Assembly: GCF_021532615.1 (NCBI RefSeq)
Contig: NZ_JAKGAQ010000001.1
Span: 1,054,001-1,118,000 of the forward strand
DNA length: 64,000 nucleotides
Source: Octadecabacter dasysiphoniae
Lineage (GTDB): Bacteria > Pseudomonadota > Alphaproteobacteria > Rhodobacterales > Rhodobacteraceae
Direction: 5' to 3'
Position numbers and translations under genes: made by a program. Below are positions 1 to 8,739 of the stretch, one piece after another (the first letter of the stretch is position 1; every line of letters begins with the position of its first letter). The notes beneath the pieces were generated by a model. That model was not told the DNA's origin, did not search any database, and saw nothing but the letters and a program-made list of their open reading frames with translations.

Positions 1-31
1 TGGAACTCCGTCATGGGAGGGCAGACTGTCA

Positions 32-1195
32 ATGCTCAAGAAGATTTATATCTGTTTGATCCTTTTGGTTTCGCTGGCGACCTGCGCCAATATGCGATCC
101 GAAACGCGTGGTATTGCGGTTGGGCAACGCGTGCCCAATGCGTTGATGTTTGCAACGCCGATGGTTGAGGATGCGATCCCTGCTATGCCCGATCTTCGGG
201 TGGGTATGGCCGAGGTGGTGAGCCAGCTGACTGGTGCCGCATCGACGAATGCGACCGCAGATCGCTGGAACGTATACGGCACCGATCTGGGCCATATGTT
301 CATGCACAATGACGACCTTTATATGATGTTCGGTGACACATACGGGCCCGATGGTGGCGATTGGCGCAGCAACGTTCTGGCGCGGATTGCTGATCCTGAT
401 CCCAGAAACGGGTTTTCATTTGCTTCCATGACCGAGGCCAATGACGGCACCGCTGCCGAACTGGTGCGCGCGTCGCGGGTTCCGGGAATTGAATGGACCG
501 TGATCCCCACGAATGCTGTTTCAGCCGCGGGACAGATGGTGATGCATTACATGTCGGTGCGCGCTTGGGGCGAGGATGACAAATGGTATGTTCGCCGCTC
601 CGGCCTTGCGTCATCACAGGACGATGGGCAGACTTGGACGCGTTCCACATCAGCGGTGTGGCCAGCGGGAACCGGGTTTGAGCAGGTGTCTTATGTGCAA
701 GAGGGCGGCTGGATCTACGTCGTCGGTATTCCGCAAGGGCGATTTGGCGGTGCAAAGTTGGGTCGCGTCATACCGGACGCAATTTTTGACCCCGCATCCT
801 ACGAATACTGGGATGGCGCGAACTGGGTGCCCAAAATATCCGCTGCGACCAATATCGTGCCCCCGTCCATCGGAGAGCTGTCCGTCGAATGGAGCGAGGC
901 GAACAAGCGCTGGTTGATGATGTATTATGAGCCAAACATGCGGGCGGTTGTTTTGCGCCACGCACCTGACTTGACCGGACCATGGAGCGATATGCAGATC
1001 GTCGCCGACAGCCGTGACTACCCGGGCCTTTATGCGCCCTATATCGTGCCGGGCGGTGACATCGATGGTGAGCTTTATTTTACAATGTCGCGTTGGAAGC
1101 CTCTTTATAATGTGTTTCTGATGAAAACCCGACTTGCCCCTGACACGCTCGCAGCACAAGAAACCACGGTGTCTTCATCCCCACCGACAGAGTAA
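32..1195 (+). CDS. DUF4185-type beta-propeller exported protein
   Basis: Protein of 387 residues with a hydrophobic N-terminus (about residues 3-18, ending LATCAN, a weak lipobox-like site), so probably exported or a lipoprotein. The body carries propeller or glycosidase-like motifs: MMFGDTYGPDGGDWRSN near residue 98, an SSQDDGQTWTRS Asp-box-like blade near 195 and a C-terminal MSRWKPLYNVFLMKTRL strand, which fits the DUF4185 fold. The ATG at 32 follows GGGAGGG at 14-20. The substrate cannot be read. It lies upstream of a sulfotransferase and an arylsulfotransferase, so a role in the envelope or on a glycan is a guess from context. Confidence 0.7.
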   Translation: MLKKIYICLILLVSLATCANMRSETRGIAVGQRVPNALMFATPMVEDAIPAMPDLRVGMAEVVSQLTGAASTNATADRWNVYGTDLGHMFMHNDDLYMMFGDTYGPDGGDWRSNVLARIADPDPRNGFSFASMTEANDGTAAELVRASRVPGIEWTVIPTNAVSAAGQMVMHYMSVRAWGEDDKWYVRRSGLASSQDDGQTWTRSTSAVWPAGTGFEQVSYVQEGGWIYVVGIPQGRFGGAKLGRVIPDAIFDPASYEYWDGANWVPKISAATNIVPPSIGELSVEWSEANKRWLMMYYEPNMRAVVLRHAPDLTGPWSDMQIVADSRDYPGLYAPYIVPGGDIDGELYFTMSRWKPLYNVFLMKTRLAPDTLAAQETTVSSSPPTE

Positions 1196-1324
1196 TTGTA
1201 GCACTGCGCGTTAATCGCGCGCGCTTTCGGCAGTGTTTTGCGCATTGGTTTTGCCGCTTTCGAATGGAAAGCGTGGCCCGATTTTAGCACCAGACCTGAT
1301 CTGTTGCGGGGGCTAGGTCCCTGA

Positions 1325-1342
1325 TTGAAACAACCGTTTCAA
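1325..1342. promoter_or_regulatory. operator-like perfect palindrome
   Basis: TTGAAAC-AACC-GTTTCAA gives seven-base arms around four bases. The arms TGAAAC/GTTTCA resemble LacI/GalR-family operators. No LacI-type regulator is in the window, so the binding protein is unknown. Confidence 0.4.
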
Positions 1343-1383
1343 CACAGAGCGTTGATCATTTTATAACGTTTGCAATGCTTTAC

Positions 1384-1411
1384 GCGTTCGCCTTTTGGGC
1401 GAAGCGAACGC
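1384..1411. repeat. nested inverted repeat
   Basis: Outer arms GCGTTCGC (1384-1391) and GCGAACGC (1404-1411) compete with inner arms TTCGCC (1387-1392) and GGCGAA (1398-1403). It could form either of two hairpins. There is no T-tract, so it is not a classical terminator. Confidence 0.4.
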
Positions 1412-1654
1412 ATCGTCACCTGCGCGGTTCATTGATCCAAGCCCTTGAACCTATCGGCGGGCGTGGCGGCAAAACAAAAGCTGAACAACCGACCCCGTTT
1501 GCTGCTTTTTGTGGCGGCAGGCTTTCGCCATCTTTCACCATGCGGCTTGGCCGCACCCCGGGAAACTCTTAAATTTGACAGGCCATTACGGAGCCGCGTG
1601 ACGTTCGTATGCCGTCTCAAGGTCTCCTCGCTCATCAACCCCAAGGAGCCGGAT

Positions 1655-1909
1655 ATGAAACCAATACAACATCCAACCCGACGATATGTTACGGCGCTTG
1701 TCTTTGGCATTTGTATCGCAATTTTGCCTGTAACAGCGCAGGCCTACGTTGGTCCGGGGGCCGGTCTTACCGCAATCGGAACGATGCTGGCTTTGTTCGC
1801 TGCACTGATCCTCGCGGTCGTCGGCTTCGTTTGGTATCCGATCAAACGCTTGGTGGGGGCCGGTAAAACGTCAGCAAAAGACCCGCGAAACGACGAGCCG
1901 CGCAAATGA
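1655..1909 (+). CDS. small YVGPGAG membrane protein
   Basis: Protein of 84 residues: a signal-like segment (about residues 11-28, ending TAQA), then the motif AYVGPGAGL, one long transmembrane helix (about 35-58) and a basic tail KTSAKDPRNDEPRK. An AAGGAG ribosome binding site at 1643-1648 supports ATG 1655 over the longer upstream reading. The stop overlaps the next start (ATGA at 1906-1909), so translation is probably coupled to the sulfotransferase. From memory, such YVGPGAG proteins occur beside sulfatase, phosphatase or sulfotransferase genes. Function unknown. Confidence 0.75.
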   Translation: MKPIQHPTRRYVTALVFGICIAILPVTAQAYVGPGAGLTAIGTMLALFAALILAVVGFVWYPIKRLVGAGKTSAKDPRNDEPRK

Positions 1910-3381
1910 GCGTTGCCGCATTGATGATGGGGCTGTTGGCCTTCATCGTGGTGCTGCGCGTCCTTAACGCGGCCCAAGTTGCCGGTGAGGTGATTGAGAC
2001 GACGCAAGACGCAATTGGTGTGATGGCCAACACCGATGTGTCTGATGCGGACAAAGAGACGCAAATGCGGCGTGCGTCTGTGAAATTGCTTGGCCGCTTT
2101 TTCTGGATTGCCGCGATTGGATTTGCCGCGTTTGGCGCGTCTACCCTGCTGATCTGGGGCGGTTCTGCTTTGGGCCTGTATGCACTGGACCGCACAATTG
2201 CGATTGCGATCGGGTGGCCCTTTATCCTTGGGTCATCCGCCGTTGCGGTTGCCGTCTGGGTCGGCCTTGACTGGATCAATCGCGTGCCTGCGTCCAACAC
2301 GGATGCGCGTGACGATGTTCCTTATAACAAGTTTGATATTGCACTGCACGATTTCGCCTTTGCCTCACCGCGTCGCCAGCGCAGCCTTGGCGATTTCGAA
2401 AGTGCGGTCTTCAAGCGACGCTTCAATAAGGATCATGCAAAGCGTCCGGTTTTTGTGACATCGCTGCCGCGTGCCGGCACGACAATCATGCTCGAAACGC
2501 TTGCAGGCTTGCCACAGTTTGCGTCGGCCACTTATCGGCACATGCCCTTTACGATGGCGCCGCTGCTGTGGGGCGGGCTGTCTGGTGCGTTCCGCAAAGC
2601 GGGCGAAAAATCCGAACGCGCGCATGGTGATGGTATCGAAGTCGGGTTTGACAGCCCCGAGGCGTTCGAGGAAATGGTTTGGGCAGCCTTCTGGCCAGAG
2701 CATTTCGGAAAGACCCAGATCACACCTTGGACCACGGACGAAGACAACCCAGAGTTCGAGGCGTTCTTTCGCACACACATGGCCAAGATCGTGGCGACCA
2801 AACCAGGGGCCACTCGGTATTTGTCCAAGAACAACGCCAATATCGCCCGTCTTGGCCTGATCGAACGCTTGTTTCCGGATGCGACCATTATTGTGCCCAT
2901 CCGCAACCCGCGTGCGCAGGTCCGGTCCCTTTTGCGTCAACATAAACGGTTCAGCGATCTTCATGGGCGTGAACCTTTTGCGCGCCGCTACATGGAAGGG
3001 ATCGGTCATTTGGAATTCGGGCAAGCGCTGCGTCCCATCGGATTTGACGCGACACCGACCGATTTGAAAATGGCAGACAGCGCCGAGTTTTGGCTGACCT
3101 ACTGGATCGCCGCCTACGAACATGTGTTGGCCACGGCCGGGCCTGCTGTCACTTTTGTCGATCATGATGCTCTGTGTGCTGATCCGCGCCGAACTTTGCC
3201 GGATCTTGCGGATGCGATGGGTCTTGATGATCAAACCGCACTGACCGCCAAGGCCAGCATGTTCCGCGCGCCTGGACCGGTGCCTGATGTGACCGATGTA
3301 CCTTCCGCACTGCTGTGCCGTGCCGATGATCTGCATATGGATTTACGCCACCGCACAATAAACACCACATTTTCAAAGTAA
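1906..3381 (+). CDS. membrane-anchored sulfotransferase family protein
   Basis: Protein of 491 residues. The first ~140 hold about four hydrophobic segments, the rest a PAPS-dependent sulfotransferase domain. The 5'-phosphosulfate loop is SLPRAGTT at residues 186-193, and the 3'-phosphate loop is IIVPIRNPRAQVRSLLRQH about 140 residues later. Predicted role: transfer of sulfate from PAPS to a carbohydrate or other acceptor at the inner face of the membrane. The acceptor is not identifiable. Start ATG 1906 overlaps the preceding stop. The membrane module fused to the N-terminus is unusual for soluble bacterial sulfotransferases. Confidence 0.85.
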   Translation: MSVAALMMGLLAFIVVLRVLNAAQVAGEVIETTQDAIGVMANTDVSDADKETQMRRASVKLLGRFFWIAAIGFAAFGASTLLIWGGSALGLYALDRTIAIAIGWPFILGSSAVAVAVWVGLDWINRVPASNTDARDDVPYNKFDIALHDFAFASPRRQRSLGDFESAVFKRRFNKDHAKRPVFVTSLPRAGTTIMLETLAGLPQFASATYRHMPFTMAPLLWGGLSGAFRKAGEKSERAHGDGIEVGFDSPEAFEEMVWAAFWPEHFGKTQITPWTTDEDNPEFEAFFRTHMAKIVATKPGATRYLSKNNANIARLGLIERLFPDATIIVPIRNPRAQVRSLLRQHKRFSDLHGREPFARRYMEGIGHLEFGQALRPIGFDATPTDLKMADSAEFWLTYWIAAYEHVLATAGPAVTFVDHDALCADPRRTLPDLADAMGLDDQTALTAKASMFRAPGPVPDVTDVPSALLCRADDLHMDLRHRTINTTFSK

Positions 3382-3392
3382 GGATTGAGCCT

Positions 3393-4685
3393 GTGAAAAA
3401 GTCGTTATCCGACCGCTTATTTTTTGGCGGTTTTTTGATTTCCATAACCTTTATCGCCATGGTGTATGGCATTGTATCTTCCTGGTGGGGATGGTTTCCC
3501 GCGCCACAGATTGGCCTTGCGCACCGGACGTACTTGGATGTCTCGACCAACTGGAAAAACGATCTGGGTCTTGAACCGACTCGCCATCTGGTGCCGCCCA
3601 ACGACACGGGCGATGTGTCGCCCGATCGGGGATATGCGCTGTCTGACGGTGCGCAACAGCAACCGGGTTACATCCTGATTGCCGGTCTAAGCGATGATCA
3701 GGACACGTCGGAACATGTTGTGCACTTGTTTGATGCATCCGGTGCAGAGGTTCATCGCTGGCCGATCAAATATGACAACTTTGATCCCGTCACCCCGCCG
3801 CAAAACGTGATGTTGCACGGAATGGAGGTGTTTGAGGATGGGTCCGTTGTAACAACATTTGACACAGGCCAAGCCATTGCAAGGGTCGATGCCTGCGGTG
3901 AAACGATGTGGAGCGTGAACGGGATCTTTCACCATTCGATCACACGCACCGGCGATGGCGCTCTTTGGACGTGGGAGGGCGATGATATGGTGCGCCTTGA
4001 CGAAGACACTGGCGAACAAACCGCGCGTGTCAGCATCGTTCGCGACATTGTTCCGGCAAACGACGGTGAACAACGTGCCATCTTTGAAATACGCACGATC
4101 GAGCCCAACGAAGCAGATGAGGGGCTAACGTATTTGTATGATCCATTTCATCCCAACGACGTTGAAATGCTGCGTCCCGAAATGGCGGACGCCTTTCCCA
4201 TGTTCGAGGCGGGGGATTTGTTGTTCAGCCTGCGGGAATTGAACCTTGTCGCAGTTGTCGATCCGCAAACCGGTATATTGCGATGGTGGCAGCACGGACC
4301 TTGGCTGAAACAACACGATCCGGATTTTCACGCCGACGGGACGATTACGGTTTTCGACAATGCAACGGGTTCTGACAGATCCTTGATCCGGCGGATCGAC
4401 CCGCAAACCGGTGAAATGTCGGTTGAATTTTCAGGAAGCGAGGATGTTCCGTTTTACACGTGGCGGCGTGGCAAGCACCAGTACCTGCCAAACGGTAACA
4501 TTCTTCTGACGAACGCTGAACATGGCAGGGTCCTGGAAGTCGGCCCCGAAGGCCGCATCGTCTGGACACGTGACATGGTTTGGGATGACACGAGCAACTT
4601 AATCATCACCGAAGCGCGTCACATCCCCGAGGATTTTTTTGACAGGGGGCCACCTAATTGCCTTGATGTTTCAGACGCGCAGTAA
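3393..4685 (+). CDS. arylsulfotransferase (ASST) family protein
   Basis: Protein of 430 residues with one N-terminal transmembrane anchor (about residues 10-30) and a periplasmic propeller-like body. ASST-like features are GYILIAGLSDD, NVMLHGMEVFEDGSVVTTFD, FHHSITRTGDGALWTWEGDD and HDPDFHADGTITVFDN, where conserved His residues sit at blade edges as in PAPS-independent aryl sulfotransferases. Start is GTG 3393, 11 bases after the sulfotransferase stop, so the genes are probably one operon. Having both a PAPS-type and an ASST-type enzyme suggests linked sulfate-ester chemistry across the membrane (inference). Confidence 0.8.
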   Translation: MKKSLSDRLFFGGFLISITFIAMVYGIVSSWWGWFPAPQIGLAHRTYLDVSTNWKNDLGLEPTRHLVPPNDTGDVSPDRGYALSDGAQQQPGYILIAGLSDDQDTSEHVVHLFDASGAEVHRWPIKYDNFDPVTPPQNVMLHGMEVFEDGSVVTTFDTGQAIARVDACGETMWSVNGIFHHSITRTGDGALWTWEGDDMVRLDEDTGEQTARVSIVRDIVPANDGEQRAIFEIRTIEPNEADEGLTYLYDPFHPNDVEMLRPEMADAFPMFEAGDLLFSLRELNLVAVVDPQTGILRWWQHGPWLKQHDPDFHADGTITVFDNATGSDRSLIRRIDPQTGEMSVEFSGSEDVPFYTWRRGKHQYLPNGNILLTNAEHGRVLEVGPEGRIVWTRDMVWDDTSNLIITEARHIPEDFFDRGPPNCLDVSDAQ

Positions 4686-4694
4686 GCTTGATCG

Positions 4695-4723
4695 CCCCCC
4701 ACAGGACGGACTGAGGGGGGATT
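4695..4723 (+). terminator. putative terminator after the arylsulfotransferase
   Basis: Stem CCCCCC-A-CAG (4695-4704) pairs with CTG-A-GGGGGG (4711-4720) around a six-base loop, with one A/A mismatch, followed by ATTT. The T-run is short, so termination strength is uncertain. Confidence 0.45.
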
Positions 4724-4930
4724 TGACGGGTGGCGAACATCTGTGTGGCGGGAACACCTCGCTCAAAAATCGCTCAAGTGTTGAAGGTTTTGCATGTAAC
4801 GTAAAATCAGACAGTCGCGGCGTTGCAGAATTTCGCTAGAGTTGTTTCGAAACAGACCGTCGTCGCGTAAGCGAACCGTCGGTCCGCTCAAACGCCTGCG
4901 CTGCGGCACCTGCATCGCACGTTTAGCGAG

Positions 4931-5212
4931 ATGAGCGCTGATCTAAATGAAGGTGAGCGGGTATCAGGACCAACCTTCGGTCTCGCTGATCTGGCGCTTG
5001 CCTGCTACTTTGACAGAATTGAAAGACTGAGCTTTGCCGGACTATGGGAAGATGCCTTTCCGGCTGTCGGGACTTGGTTGAGTATGATTCAAACGAGGCT
5101 AAACGACACCACTGCCGTTTCAGATTTCATTCGAGAGTCTATCGCGCAAGCACAACGCGCAAGCGGTGAGGTGCATTGGCCCGAGCTACGCGGGCTTTGG
5201 AGCAATATCTAA
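4931..5212 (+). pseudogene. glutathione S-transferase C-terminal remnant
   Basis: Open frame of 93 residues whose centre, GPTFGLADLALACYFDRIERLSFAGLWEDAFPAVGTWLSMIQTR, matches the C-terminal helical domain of GSTs (the conserved buried Asp of A-D-L-A-L-A and the W...FPAVGTWL segment). The thioredoxin-like N-terminal half is missing and I see no frame for it upstream (4686-4930). Flanks 4724-4930 and 5213-5437 hold no gene. An eight-base inverted repeat (5212-5219 with 5263-5270) starts at the stop codon. Probably a decayed gene, though a short expressed product is possible. Confidence 0.55.
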
Positions 5213-5437
5213 CGTCCGACTTGCGCCTTGAAGCTGGTTTCGTCTGATGTAAGTTTACGGCCTCGGACGTATGACATAGGTTTTGGTCTGCTCGGTTTGA
5301 CCGCGTGTCCTTCCCGGGTAGGGCGCAATGTTTAAGTGGGCTACAATATGCGAGACATTCTTTGGAATCTTCGTGCCAAAAAGGGTTTTTAAGTTATTGA
5401 AAATATTACAAATATAAACCTATCGAGCGCGGCCCGT

Positions 5438-6415
5438 TTGTCCATCGCCCCGATGATGGACTGGACGGATCGGCATTGCCGCTATTTGCACCGGCTGCTG
5501 TCCAAGCGCGCGTTGCTGTATACGGAGATGGTCACATCGCCTGCCTTGGTGCGTGGCGGGGCGCGGCATTTGTTGCGCTTTGATCCTGCCGAACAGCCCG
5601 TGGCGTTGCAGCTGGGCGGGTCTGATCCTGCGGAGCTTGCGAAAGCGGCTGTCATAGGCGCTGATGAGGGCTATGCGGAAATTAACCTCAACTGCGGGTG
5701 CCCGTCTGATCGGGTGCAATCGGGCGCATTTGGCGCGGTGTTGATGGAAGATCCGGCGTTGGTGGCGGCCTGTTGTCGCGCGATGATCGCCGCGCAACCT
5801 GTTGATGTGACAGTGAAATGCCGTATCGGGGTGGATGACCAAAACGTAGAAGAAACCTTGCCGGAATTCCTGTCGCAGATTGTGGCGGCGGGCGTGGAGC
5901 GTGTGACGATCCATGCGCGCAAGGCATGGCTGCAAGGGCTGTCGCCCAAAGAAAACCGTGATGTGCCGCCGTTGAATTATGATCTTGTGTTCGAAATGAA
6001 GCAGCTGTTCCCGCATTTGCATATTTCGATCAACGGGGGTGTTTCCACCTTGGAACAAGCGCGTGACCTTTTGGATGCGGGACTGGACGGGGTGATGATC
6101 GGGCGGGCCGCCTATCACAACCCGGTCGATATTTTGCAGCGGGCTGATGCGGTGATCTGGGGCGAAGATGTCGGGCCTGATCCGGTGCAACTGGTCCTGT
6201 CGATGCGCGCCTATATCGAGGCGCATCTGGCCGACGATTTAGGAAAAATGCAGCCGAAGCTGTCACAGGTGACCAAGCATATGTTGGGGTTGTTTGCTGG
6301 CCAGCCCGGTGCACGGCATTGGCGGCGCCATTTGTCCGAACACGGCCACCGCGCCGGTGCCGGCTGGTCCGTGGTAGAGGACGCGTTGGCAGCACTGGAA
6401 CAAGCCGCAGCCTAA
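5438..6415 (+). CDS. dusA: tRNA-dihydrouridine synthase DusA
   Basis: FMN- and NADPH-dependent reduction of U20/U20a in the D-loop of tRNAs. Protein of 325 residues, opening with SIAPMMDWTDRHCRY (FMN site) and containing EINLNCGCPSDRVQ with the catalytic Cys, VTVKCRIGVDD, the HARKAWLQGLSPKENR segment typical of DusA, and SINGGVSTLEQA...GVMIGRAAYHNP (phosphate binding). Start is the weak point: the first usable codon before the conserved SIAPMMDW is TTG 5438, and the in-frame stretch upstream to the stop at 5390 has no ATG or GTG. E. coli DusA has some 25 more residues, but that extension is not conserved. Confidence 0.92.
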   Translation: MSIAPMMDWTDRHCRYLHRLLSKRALLYTEMVTSPALVRGGARHLLRFDPAEQPVALQLGGSDPAELAKAAVIGADEGYAEINLNCGCPSDRVQSGAFGAVLMEDPALVAACCRAMIAAQPVDVTVKCRIGVDDQNVEETLPEFLSQIVAAGVERVTIHARKAWLQGLSPKENRDVPPLNYDLVFEMKQLFPHLHISINGGVSTLEQARDLLDAGLDGVMIGRAAYHNPVDILQRADAVIWGEDVGPDPVQLVLSMRAYIEAHLADDLGKMQPKLSQVTKHMLGLFAGQPGARHWRRHLSEHGHRAGAGWSVVEDALAALEQAAA

Positions 6416-6472
6416 GGGTTGTTGTGCAGGCCAATTCAAGGCAAAGCTGGCGCACCAAACCGGAGTGCACCA

Positions 6473-7291
6473 ATGCCTGAAATGTCTGTTCTTGTGCCCC
6501 TGATCGGGCTTTTGATGGTGATCGGGGCCTTTGCTGGTGTTCTTGCGGGGCTTTTGGGCGTCGGGGGCGGCATCGTGTTGGTGCCTGCGTTTTTCTATGC
6601 GTTCAGCGCGTTGGGATATGACAGCCCGCAGCTGATGCAGATTTGCCTTGGCACGTCGCTGGCAACGATCATTGTGACATCGCTGCGGTCGCTGAATTCG
6701 CACAACAAAAAGGGCGCGGTAGAATGGGACATTCTGCGCGGCTGGGGCGTTGGAATTGTGATTGGCGCGATTATCGGGGTCGCGGTTGCGACGCAGCTGC
6801 GTTCAAGCGTGTTGCAGGCATTGTTCGGCGGATTGGGCATGTTTATCGGGCTTTATATGGCGTTCGGGCGGGCCGATTGGCGGCTGGGTGATGTGATGCC
6901 AAAGGGGGCGTTTCGCGCTATCGGATCGCCCGTAATCGGGTTTTTGTCGGTGTTGATGGGCATTGGCGGCGGATCGTTCGGCGTGCCGACGATGACGCTG
7001 TTCGGGGTTCCGATCCACCGCGCGGTTGCCACGGCAAGTGGGTACGGCGTGATCATCGCAGTGCCCTCTGTCATCGGGTTTTTGTTTGCGGATATTGACG
7101 TTGCGCCACCGCTGACGGTGGGTGCTGTGAATTTCGGGGCCTTTGGCGTGGTCGTTTGCATGACATTGATCACAGCCCCTTGGGGCGCTGCGATCGCGCA
7201 CCGGATGGACCCGAAACCGCTGAAAAAGGTATTCGGGCTGTTTTTGATCCTCGTGGCGTTGAATATGCTGCGTAAGGTGATGTTTGCCTGA
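6473..7291 (+). CDS. TauE/SafE family membrane permease
   Basis: Protein of 272 residues, almost wholly hydrophobic (about eight helices), with the duplicated glycine-rich signature of this family: AGLLGVGGGIVLVPAFF near residue 24 and LMGIGGGSFGVPTMTLFGV near 165. Members export or import sulfite, sulfoacetate or other small organic anions. Substrate here unknown. ATG 6473 is preceded by CGGAG. It follows dusA by 57 bases and overlaps the next gene by eight bases. Confidence 0.85.
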   Translation: MPEMSVLVPLIGLLMVIGAFAGVLAGLLGVGGGIVLVPAFFYAFSALGYDSPQLMQICLGTSLATIIVTSLRSLNSHNKKGAVEWDILRGWGVGIVIGAIIGVAVATQLRSSVLQALFGGLGMFIGLYMAFGRADWRLGDVMPKGAFRAIGSPVIGFLSVLMGIGGGSFGVPTMTLFGVPIHRAVATASGYGVIIAVPSVIGFLFADIDVAPPLTVGAVNFGAFGVVVCMTLITAPWGAAIAHRMDPKPLKKVFGLFLILVALNMLRKVMFA

Positions 7292-8030
7292 CTTGGAACA
7301 GGACGGTGTCGTCGTCTTCGACGACGATCCGCGCGTGACCCGTTGGGCCACGCGCGCCCATGAGGCCGCCTGCGCGATCACCCGCGATCCTGTTGAACGG
7401 CGTAAATGGTTGCGCCACGGCAGCACTTGGTTTGTGGGGGTTGATGCCTTGGGCAATGGACCGGACGGGGCCGTCGACGATGCCGATTTGGCCGGACCTT
7501 GGGCAGGGCAGGTGGATGCGCCCGACGTCTGGCACCGCGCGCAAATATCAGTTGTCTATCCCGGATATCCCAAGCGTGACCCGGATGAGAGCGAGGCCGC
7601 GCATCGATTTCGGGTGGTACGCTGTGCGGCACACGTGGACGGGCTGCACCTTGAGGGCGGGCGGCGCATCGTGCGCGAGCCGCACAGTTTCATTCTCGGA
7701 CTGCCGCTGAACGACAGCGATGCCTGTCCGCTGGTGGTTTGGCGGGGCAGCCACACGATGATGCGGGACGCGTTGCGCGCAGCGATTGGGGCGGGTGATC
7801 CTATCGGTGCGGACGTGACCGATATTTACAAGGCCACGCGGGCGCGGGTTTTGGAAGACTGTGAACCTGTGGACGTGCAGATGGGGGTGGGGCAATCGGT
7901 TTTGCTTGACCGCTTTGCCGTGCACGGTGTGGCCCCGTGGCGCGACGGGATGCGCGCGCCAAAAGAAGGGCGCATGGTGGCCTATTTCAGGCCCGAGTGT
8001 CGCCACCCCGAAGACTGGCTGAACGGCTAA
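7284..8030 (+). CDS. putative phytanoyl-CoA dioxygenase-like protein
   Basis: Protein of 248 residues. The Fe(II)/2-oxoglutarate-type ligand pattern seems present: HVDGLH (H-x-D) near residue 116, a distal His in FAVHGVAPWRDG near 213 and a candidate 2-oxoglutarate Arg in MRAPKEGRMVAYFRP. Spacing and fold resemble PhyH-type oxygenases, but overall identity cannot be judged by eye. Start is TTG 7284 (or TTG 7293), overlapping the permease stop. It ends four bases into the convergent DUF1289 gene. Confidence 0.55.
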   Translation: MPDLEQDGVVVFDDDPRVTRWATRAHEAACAITRDPVERRKWLRHGSTWFVGVDALGNGPDGAVDDADLAGPWAGQVDAPDVWHRAQISVVYPGYPKRDPDESEAAHRFRVVRCAAHVDGLHLEGGRRIVREPHSFILGLPLNDSDACPLVVWRGSHTMMRDALRAAIGAGDPIGADVTDIYKATRARVLEDCEPVDVQMGVGQSVLLDRFAVHGVAPWRDGMRAPKEGRMVAYFRPECRHPEDWLNG

Positions 8031-8266
8031 CCCTTAAGGCGTGCAGCGCGGCCCCCACGGCGTTTGGTGATCAGTTTTGCGCGATTTGGCAGATCATCCA
8101 TCACAGCCCGGCGCGCATCCGCGGACAATTGCGACCAGATGCCGATTTCATCAATGCTGCGCAAACAGCCCGTGCATAGGCGCGATGTTGGTTCGATCAC
8201 GCAGATTTTGATGCAGGGGCTTTCGATTTCGCCGCGCTTCCAGATGTGGTCCGTGTTGTCGGTCAT
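8027..8266 (-). CDS. DUF1289 domain small Cys-rich protein
   Basis: Protein of 79 residues with the DUF1289 signature: SPCIKICVIEPTSRLCTGCLRSIDEI, i.e. four closely spaced cysteines that probably bind iron-sulfur or zinc, followed by a basic tail (KLITKRRGGRAARLKG). Function unproven. ATG 8266 overlaps the ruvX stop by four bases, making this the last gene of the ccmI-ruvX operon. Confidence 0.85.
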   Translation of the reverse strand: MTDNTDHIWKRGEIESPCIKICVIEPTSRLCTGCLRSIDEIGIWSQLSADARRAVMDDLPNRAKLITKRRGGRAARLKG

Positions 8267-8739
8267 GGTGTGCCCCTGATGTTGCGCAACCGATCCAGCA
8301 GACCTTGCAGGATGTAGCTGGCGGCAATGTTATCAATGACTTCGGCGCGACGTGCGCGGGATGTATCGGCCTCAAGCAGGGCACGTTCGGCGGCCACTGT
8401 GGACAGGCGTTCGTCCCAATACGTGATGGGCAGGTCCGTCAGGCGTTCAAGGTTGCGCGCAAAGGCGCGGGTGGATTGCGCGCGCGGGCCTTCTGACCCG
8501 TCCATGTTGCGCGGCAGGCCCAGAACGATGCCAGCAACCTGACGGTGGGCCGTGATTTCGAACAACCGCGCCGCATCCGCGCCGAATTTTGTGCGTTTGA
8601 TGGTTTCGAGAGGGGATGCAATCGACAGCCCCCCATCAGACACAGCCACACCGATGGTTTTGGTGCCCAAATCCAGACCCGCAAGCGGCGCATAGGCGGG
8701 CAGGGCGGCGGCGAAATCTGTCACGTCTTCATAAATCAC
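8263..8739 (-). CDS. ruvX: Holliday junction resolvase-like RuvX/YqgF
   Basis: RNase H-fold nuclease of 158 residues, implicated in Holliday junction resolution and in pre-16S rRNA 5' maturation in other bacteria. Motifs: LAGLDLGTKTIGVAVSDGG (first catalytic Asp), GIVLGLPRNMDGSEGPRAQSTRAFA, and YWDERLSTVAAERAL (catalytic Glu), with a terminal Asp in RAEVIDNIAASYILQGLLD. Start is GTG 8739, overlapping the ccmI stop (GTGA), consistent with translational coupling. Confidence 0.93.
   Translation of the reverse strand: MIYEDVTDFAAALPAYAPLAGLDLGTKTIGVAVSDGGLSIASPLETIKRTKFGADAARLFEITAHRQVAGIVLGLPRNMDGSEGPRAQSTRAFARNLERLTDLPITYWDERLSTVAAERALLEADTSRARRAEVIDNIAASYILQGLLDRLRNIRGTP

Larger units (their letters stand above)
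1196..1654. other. 459-base non-coding gap with two inverted repeats
   Basis: No convincing gene seen. It holds an operator-like palindrome at 1325-1342 and a GC-rich cruciform at 1384-1411, entered separately. The segment just before 1655 supplies the ribosome binding site of the next gene. The promoter for the 1655-4685 group probably lies here, but I cannot fix a -35/-10 pair with confidence. Confidence 0.5.
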
